A DNA stretch of 64,000 nt from Cognatishimia sp. WU-CL00825 (lineage in GTDB: Bacteria; Pseudomonadota; Alphaproteobacteria; Rhodobacterales; Rhodobacteraceae), in NCBI RefSeq assembly GCF_040364665.1, contig NZ_BAABWX010000008.1, positions 1-64,000 of the forward strand. Direction: 5' to 3'. Shown piece after piece: positions 61,277 to 64,000 of the stretch (the first letter of the stretch is position 1; each line of letters begins with the position of its first letter). A program made the translations under genes and the position numbers. The notes beneath the pieces are model-generated. The model did no database searches. It was given only the letters and a program-made list of their open reading frames with translations, and was not told where the DNA came from.

Positions 61277-62494
61277 TTAGCGCCGGTCGCGCAATGCATA
61301 GGCCATCAGCACGCTGACCGCCCAGCCCAGAAACAAGAACAATGTGATCAACACAAACAGAATTTCCCGTTCCGGATATTCCGCTTTTTCCGCCTTGGTG
61401 GGGGCCACATGCGCCGCCAGATACCGGCTTTGGCGCCGCGCATCATTGCGCGCTGTGTCAAAGGCCACCCGGGTGGCCGTATAGGCCTGTTGCGCAAATT
61501 CCAACTCCACCGACAGGGCCTCAAATTCCCCGACCATTGTGGCCACCGACGTATCGGCCTGGGCATTGGACAGGCCCAATTTGGCCCGCTCTTTGGCGAT
61601 CTGATCTTGGATCACCCTGATCCGCCGTTCGACCTCGACAACCCGCGGGTCACCGGCCTGTGTGGTCTCCTGCAACAGGGCGCGGTTGATCTGCGCGTCT
61701 GCAAGCTGGGTTTCCAGCGCCCCGATCAAACCAGATTGGGTCTGCGTCTGAATGGTGGGGTCGATAATCTGGGTGCGGTTGCGAAAGCTCAGCAGCGCCA
61801 AACGCGCCGCTTTCAGCCGGTCTTCGGCCTGCGCCAACTCGTCACGCGCATAGCTCACCGCATCTTCGCGGGCAATGGCGGACAGCTTGTTGATCATCAG
61901 GCTGCTTTTTTCATAGATCAATTCATTGATGACCCGTGAATCCTCGGGATCAAAAGTCAGCACCCGAATATCTATCAAACCGGTGCCACTGTCATAATAG
62001 ACTTTGACCTTACGCTGCCAGTGGCGCAACAGATCCTCGATGGTGCCTGTCGGATCATAGGCAAAGATCGGGTCGATATCCGGGTCTGCCTTGGCCCAGA
62101 TCGTCTGTAGGTCCAGCGCGTCATCCACCTCTTGAACCAGTTCTTGGCTTTGCAAATATTCATATAAGATATCTGTGTCTGACGAACTGGATCCCGACAG
62201 CTGCGCAATCCCCACAATTGATTCAATCGCAGAGCCGGCTTCTTCGGTGCGCACCGAAAACCCCACCCGGCTGGCATATTGATCCGCCGCGCGCGTCCAA
62301 AGGTACCAGGCGGTCAGGGCCGCAGGCAGCAGGACAAAACACAAGAAGCTGAGAATCACCATCCCATGGCGACGTTTGAGTCGCGCGGTGTTGACCGGCG
62401 GGCGTTGGCTGGGCGTTGCCGCCGCGGGTTTGCTGGGAACAGGCACAGGTTTTGTGGGACTCTGTGGCGATTTTGAAGCTGAAGGCGTGGTCAA
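61277..62494 (-). CDS. kpsE: Capsule export inner-membrane/periplasmic protein (KpsE/CtrB/BexC)
   Basis: A 405-residue PCP-type protein bridging the ABC transporter and the outer-membrane channel. A Pro-rich cytosolic tail (residues 1-40) is followed by a membrane helix (about 45-67, MVILSFLCFVLLPAALTAWYLW), a Wzz-like N-domain (SRVGFSVRTEEAGSAIESI), a long helical coiled-coil (about 215-350) and a C-terminal helix (ILFVLITLFLFLGWAVSVLMAYAL). The start is TTG 62494; no in-frame ATG lies between it and the upstream stop. In an operon with kpsT. The KpsE start is 85 bases from the divergent kpsM start. Confidence 0.93.
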   Translation of the reverse strand: MTTPSASKSPQSPTKPVPVPSKPAAATPSQRPPVNTARLKRRHGMVILSFLCFVLLPAALTAWYLWTRAADQYASRVGFSVRTEEAGSAIESIVGIAQLSGSSSSDTDILYEYLQSQELVQEVDDALDLQTIWAKADPDIDPIFAYDPTGTIEDLLRHWQRKVKVYYDSGTGLIDIRVLTFDPEDSRVINELIYEKSSLMINKLSAIAREDAVSYARDELAQAEDRLKAARLALLSFRNRTQIIDPTIQTQTQSGLIGALETQLADAQINRALLQETTQAGDPRVVEVERRIRVIQDQIAKERAKLGLSNAQADTSVATMVGEFEALSVELEFAQQAYTATRVAFDTARNDARRQSRYLAAHVAPTKAEKAEYPEREILFVLITLFLFLGWAVSVLMAYALRDRR

Positions 62495-62579
62495 AATGGA
62501 CTCGCATCATATAAAGTGTTTGGCTACTTTGTAGCTATATAATCTGACAGTGATTTACCAGAATAGATGGGGCCCTCCA

Positions 62580-63401
62580 ATGCCGGGCGATATTGTTTTT
62601 CCAGCCACCTCGACCCCGCCAAGCAAGCATCCGCGCAGGAAGTTTGCCTCTCTGCGCGCGGTTCTTGCGCTGATCCTGCGCGAAATGACCACCGCCTATG
62701 GGCGGTCCCCCGGGGGCTATATGTGGTCTATCGTGGAACCCGCCGCCGCCATCACCCTGCTGACCATCATCTTCTCTCTGGGGTTCCGCTCTCCGCCCCT
62801 TGGCAATAACTTTGCGATCTTTTACGCCAGCGGCATGTTGCCTTTCATGGCCTATAACAACGTCAGCGGCACCGTCGCCTCAGCCATCAATTATTCCAAA
62901 TCGCTGCTCGCCTATCCCAGCGTCACCTATATCGATGCTATTTTCGGACGGTTCCTGCTGAACATGATGACCCAAATGCTGGTGTCGCTGATCCTGATCA
63001 CCGGTATTTTGTGGTTTTTTGAGACCCGAACAACGCTGGAATTACTCAAAATCCTCCTGGCCTTTTCCCTCACCGCCAGCCTGGCTTTGGGCATTGGCAC
63101 CCTCAATTGCTTTCTGGCCTCCATGTATCCGGTGTGGCAACGCATCTGGTCCGTTGTCACCCGCCCCTTGTTCTTGATCTCCGGGATCATTTTTCTACTG
63201 GAAACCGTGCCACAGCCCTTTCGGGACTTTCTATGGTACAACCCGCTGGTGCATATCATCGCCATCATGCGCTCTGCCTTTTACACAAGTTATGATGCGC
63301 CCTGGGCCAGCCCGCTTTATGTCATGATCATCAGCAGCGTCAGCTTCACAGTGGGGCTGGTTTTCCTACACCGCTATCACCGGGAAATTTTGCACAGGTG
63401 A
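62580..63401 (+). CDS. kpsM: Capsule ABC exporter permease
   Basis: A 273-residue ABC-2-type permease with six membrane helices. It starts with a short cytosolic tail and FASLRAVLALILREMTTAYGRSPGGYMWSIVEPAAAI, characteristic of KpsM/CtrC/BexB, and has SGMLPFMAYNNVSGTVASAINYSKSLLAYPSVTYIDAI and the late segment FLWYNPLVHIIAIMRSAFY. I chose ATG 62580; GTG 62550 would add 10 residues. It is divergent from kpsE-kpsT. Its stop overlaps the next gene's start as GTGA, so it is coupled to a glycosyltransferase. Confidence 0.95.
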   Translation: MPGDIVFPATSTPPSKHPRRKFASLRAVLALILREMTTAYGRSPGGYMWSIVEPAAAITLLTIIFSLGFRSPPLGNNFAIFYASGMLPFMAYNNVSGTVASAINYSKSLLAYPSVTYIDAIFGRFLLNMMTQMLVSLILITGILWFFETRTTLELLKILLAFSLTASLALGIGTLNCFLASMYPVWQRIWSVVTRPLFLISGIIFLLETVPQPFRDFLWYNPLVHIIAIMRSAFYTSYDAPWASPLYVMIISSVSFTVGLVFLHRYHREILHR

Positions 63402-64000
63402 CCCATGTTCATATCTTATTGGCCGCCTACAACGGGGCAGCCTACCTGCAAGACCAGCTGGAGTCTTACCTGCAACAAAACCATCAGGACTGGTCGCTTT
63501 GGGTCAGTGATGACGGCTCACATGACGCAACACGCAAAATCCTAAAACAGTTTCAGCAGACCCACCCGGACCGCAACATCCAAGTGATACCTGGCCCCAA
63601 ACAGGGGCTGTTTGCCAATTTCATGCATCTTCTGCGCCACCCAGCGTTGCCAGCCGGCTATGTGGCCCTGTCAGATCAAGATGACGTCTGGCTGCCCCAT
63701 CATCTGGAGAACGCAGTACAACAGTTGCAAGGCATTGAAAACAAAGCGTTCTACTGCGCCACCACCGTTTTGACCGATGCCCAGCTCCAGCCCTTGCGCC
63801 CGGTGCCCCCCCCCTTGCCCGCCACGTCCTTTCACAATGCCATGGTGCAGAATGTCGTGGCCGGGAACACCATTGTGCTCAACCCGCAAGCCCTGCAGCT
63901 TATCCGCAATGATCCGCCGCCACCAAGCACCTTGCCCTATCATGATTGGTGGCTGTATTTGCGCCTCACTGCAGCGGGGGCTGATCTGATATGTGACCCT
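63398..64000 (+). CDS. Glycosyltransferase family 2, N-terminal part (runs off window)
   Basis: An open frame of 201 codons from GTG 63398 to the right edge without a stop. It opens VHILLAAYNGAAYLQDQLES, a rhamnosyltransferase-like GT2 start, and has WVSDDGSHDATRKIL near residue 38, YVALSDQDDVWLP with DQDD as the metal site near 91, and YHDWWLYLRLTAAGAD near 185. The GTG overlaps the kpsM stop (GTGA), which argues for translational coupling and explains why no ATG start is found. The donor may be dTDP-rhamnose given rfbDA at the other end of the window, but this is inference. Confidence 0.85.
   Translation, partial: MTHVHILLAAYNGAAYLQDQLESYLQQNHQDWSLWVSDDGSHDATRKILKQFQQTHPDRNIQVIPGPKQGLFANFMHLLRHPALPAGYVALSDQDDVWLPHHLENAVQQLQGIENKAFYCATTVLTDAQLQPLRPVPPPLPATSFHNAMVQNVVAGNTIVLNPQALQLIRNDPPPPSTLPYHDWWLYLRLTAAGADLICDP

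Overview
The window is a surface-polysaccharide locus from an alphaproteobacterium, most likely a Rhodobacteraceae (Roseobacter-group) member. The basis is the gene content: ExoA/ExoM/ExoF/ExoQ/ExoY-type exopolysaccharide genes, a KDO-dependent ABC capsule exporter, several RTX proteins, and homologues of gene transfer agent (GTA) head-spike genes. The DNA is G+C-rich, with AT-rich dips in a few intergenic stretches. I saw no rRNA, tRNA, CRISPR array or transposase.

Left part (1-5.9 kb): nucleotide-sugar supply. The 3' end of rfbD, then rfbA (dTDP-rhamnose) and a UDP-glucose dehydrogenase (UDP-GlcUA), converge on a minus-strand pair of ManC and phosphomannomutase (GDP-mannose). A small two-helix membrane protein follows.

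6.1-14.0 kb: a TolC/NodT-type outer membrane factor, a secreted RTX subtilase with a PPATE-repeat linker, a sulfotransferase, and a Sec-exported GH16 glycanase.

14.1-32.2 kb: a Wzx/Wzy-type exopolysaccharide system. It has a flippase, a Wzc co-polymerase/BY-kinase, a plus-strand operon (acyltransferase, GT4, two GT2, acyltransferase, sulfotransferase) and a converging minus-strand operon (acyltransferase-SGNH, sulfotransferase, polymerase, ExoF-type export protein). A short RTX protein and the initiating ExoY phosphosugar transferase follow. The product is predicted to be acylated and sulfated.

32.7-48.7 kb: a metallophosphatase, an RTX-tagged GH16 glycanase, a two-gene operon resembling GTA head-spike genes ghsA-ghsB, a UDP-glucuronate epimerase, the KDO module kdsA-kdsB-kdsD, a capsule outer-membrane export lipoprotein, a DUF2793 tail-fibre-like protein, a second RTX subtilase and a small lipoprotein.

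48.8-64 kb: capsule-type glycosyltransferases, including unusual fusions (propeller-like domain + pyruvyltransferase, GT + pyruvyltransferase, GT2 + sulfotransferase), a propeller-RTX protein, and the ABC exporter genes kpsT-kpsE with kpsM on the opposite strand. The window ends inside another GT2 gene.

The most interesting feature is that genes resembling the receptor-binding parts of GTA particles (two head-spike proteins and a tail-fibre-like protein) sit inside the locus that builds the capsule such particles would bind. The first spike gene also has a leader whose predicted hairpin covers its whole ribosome binding site.
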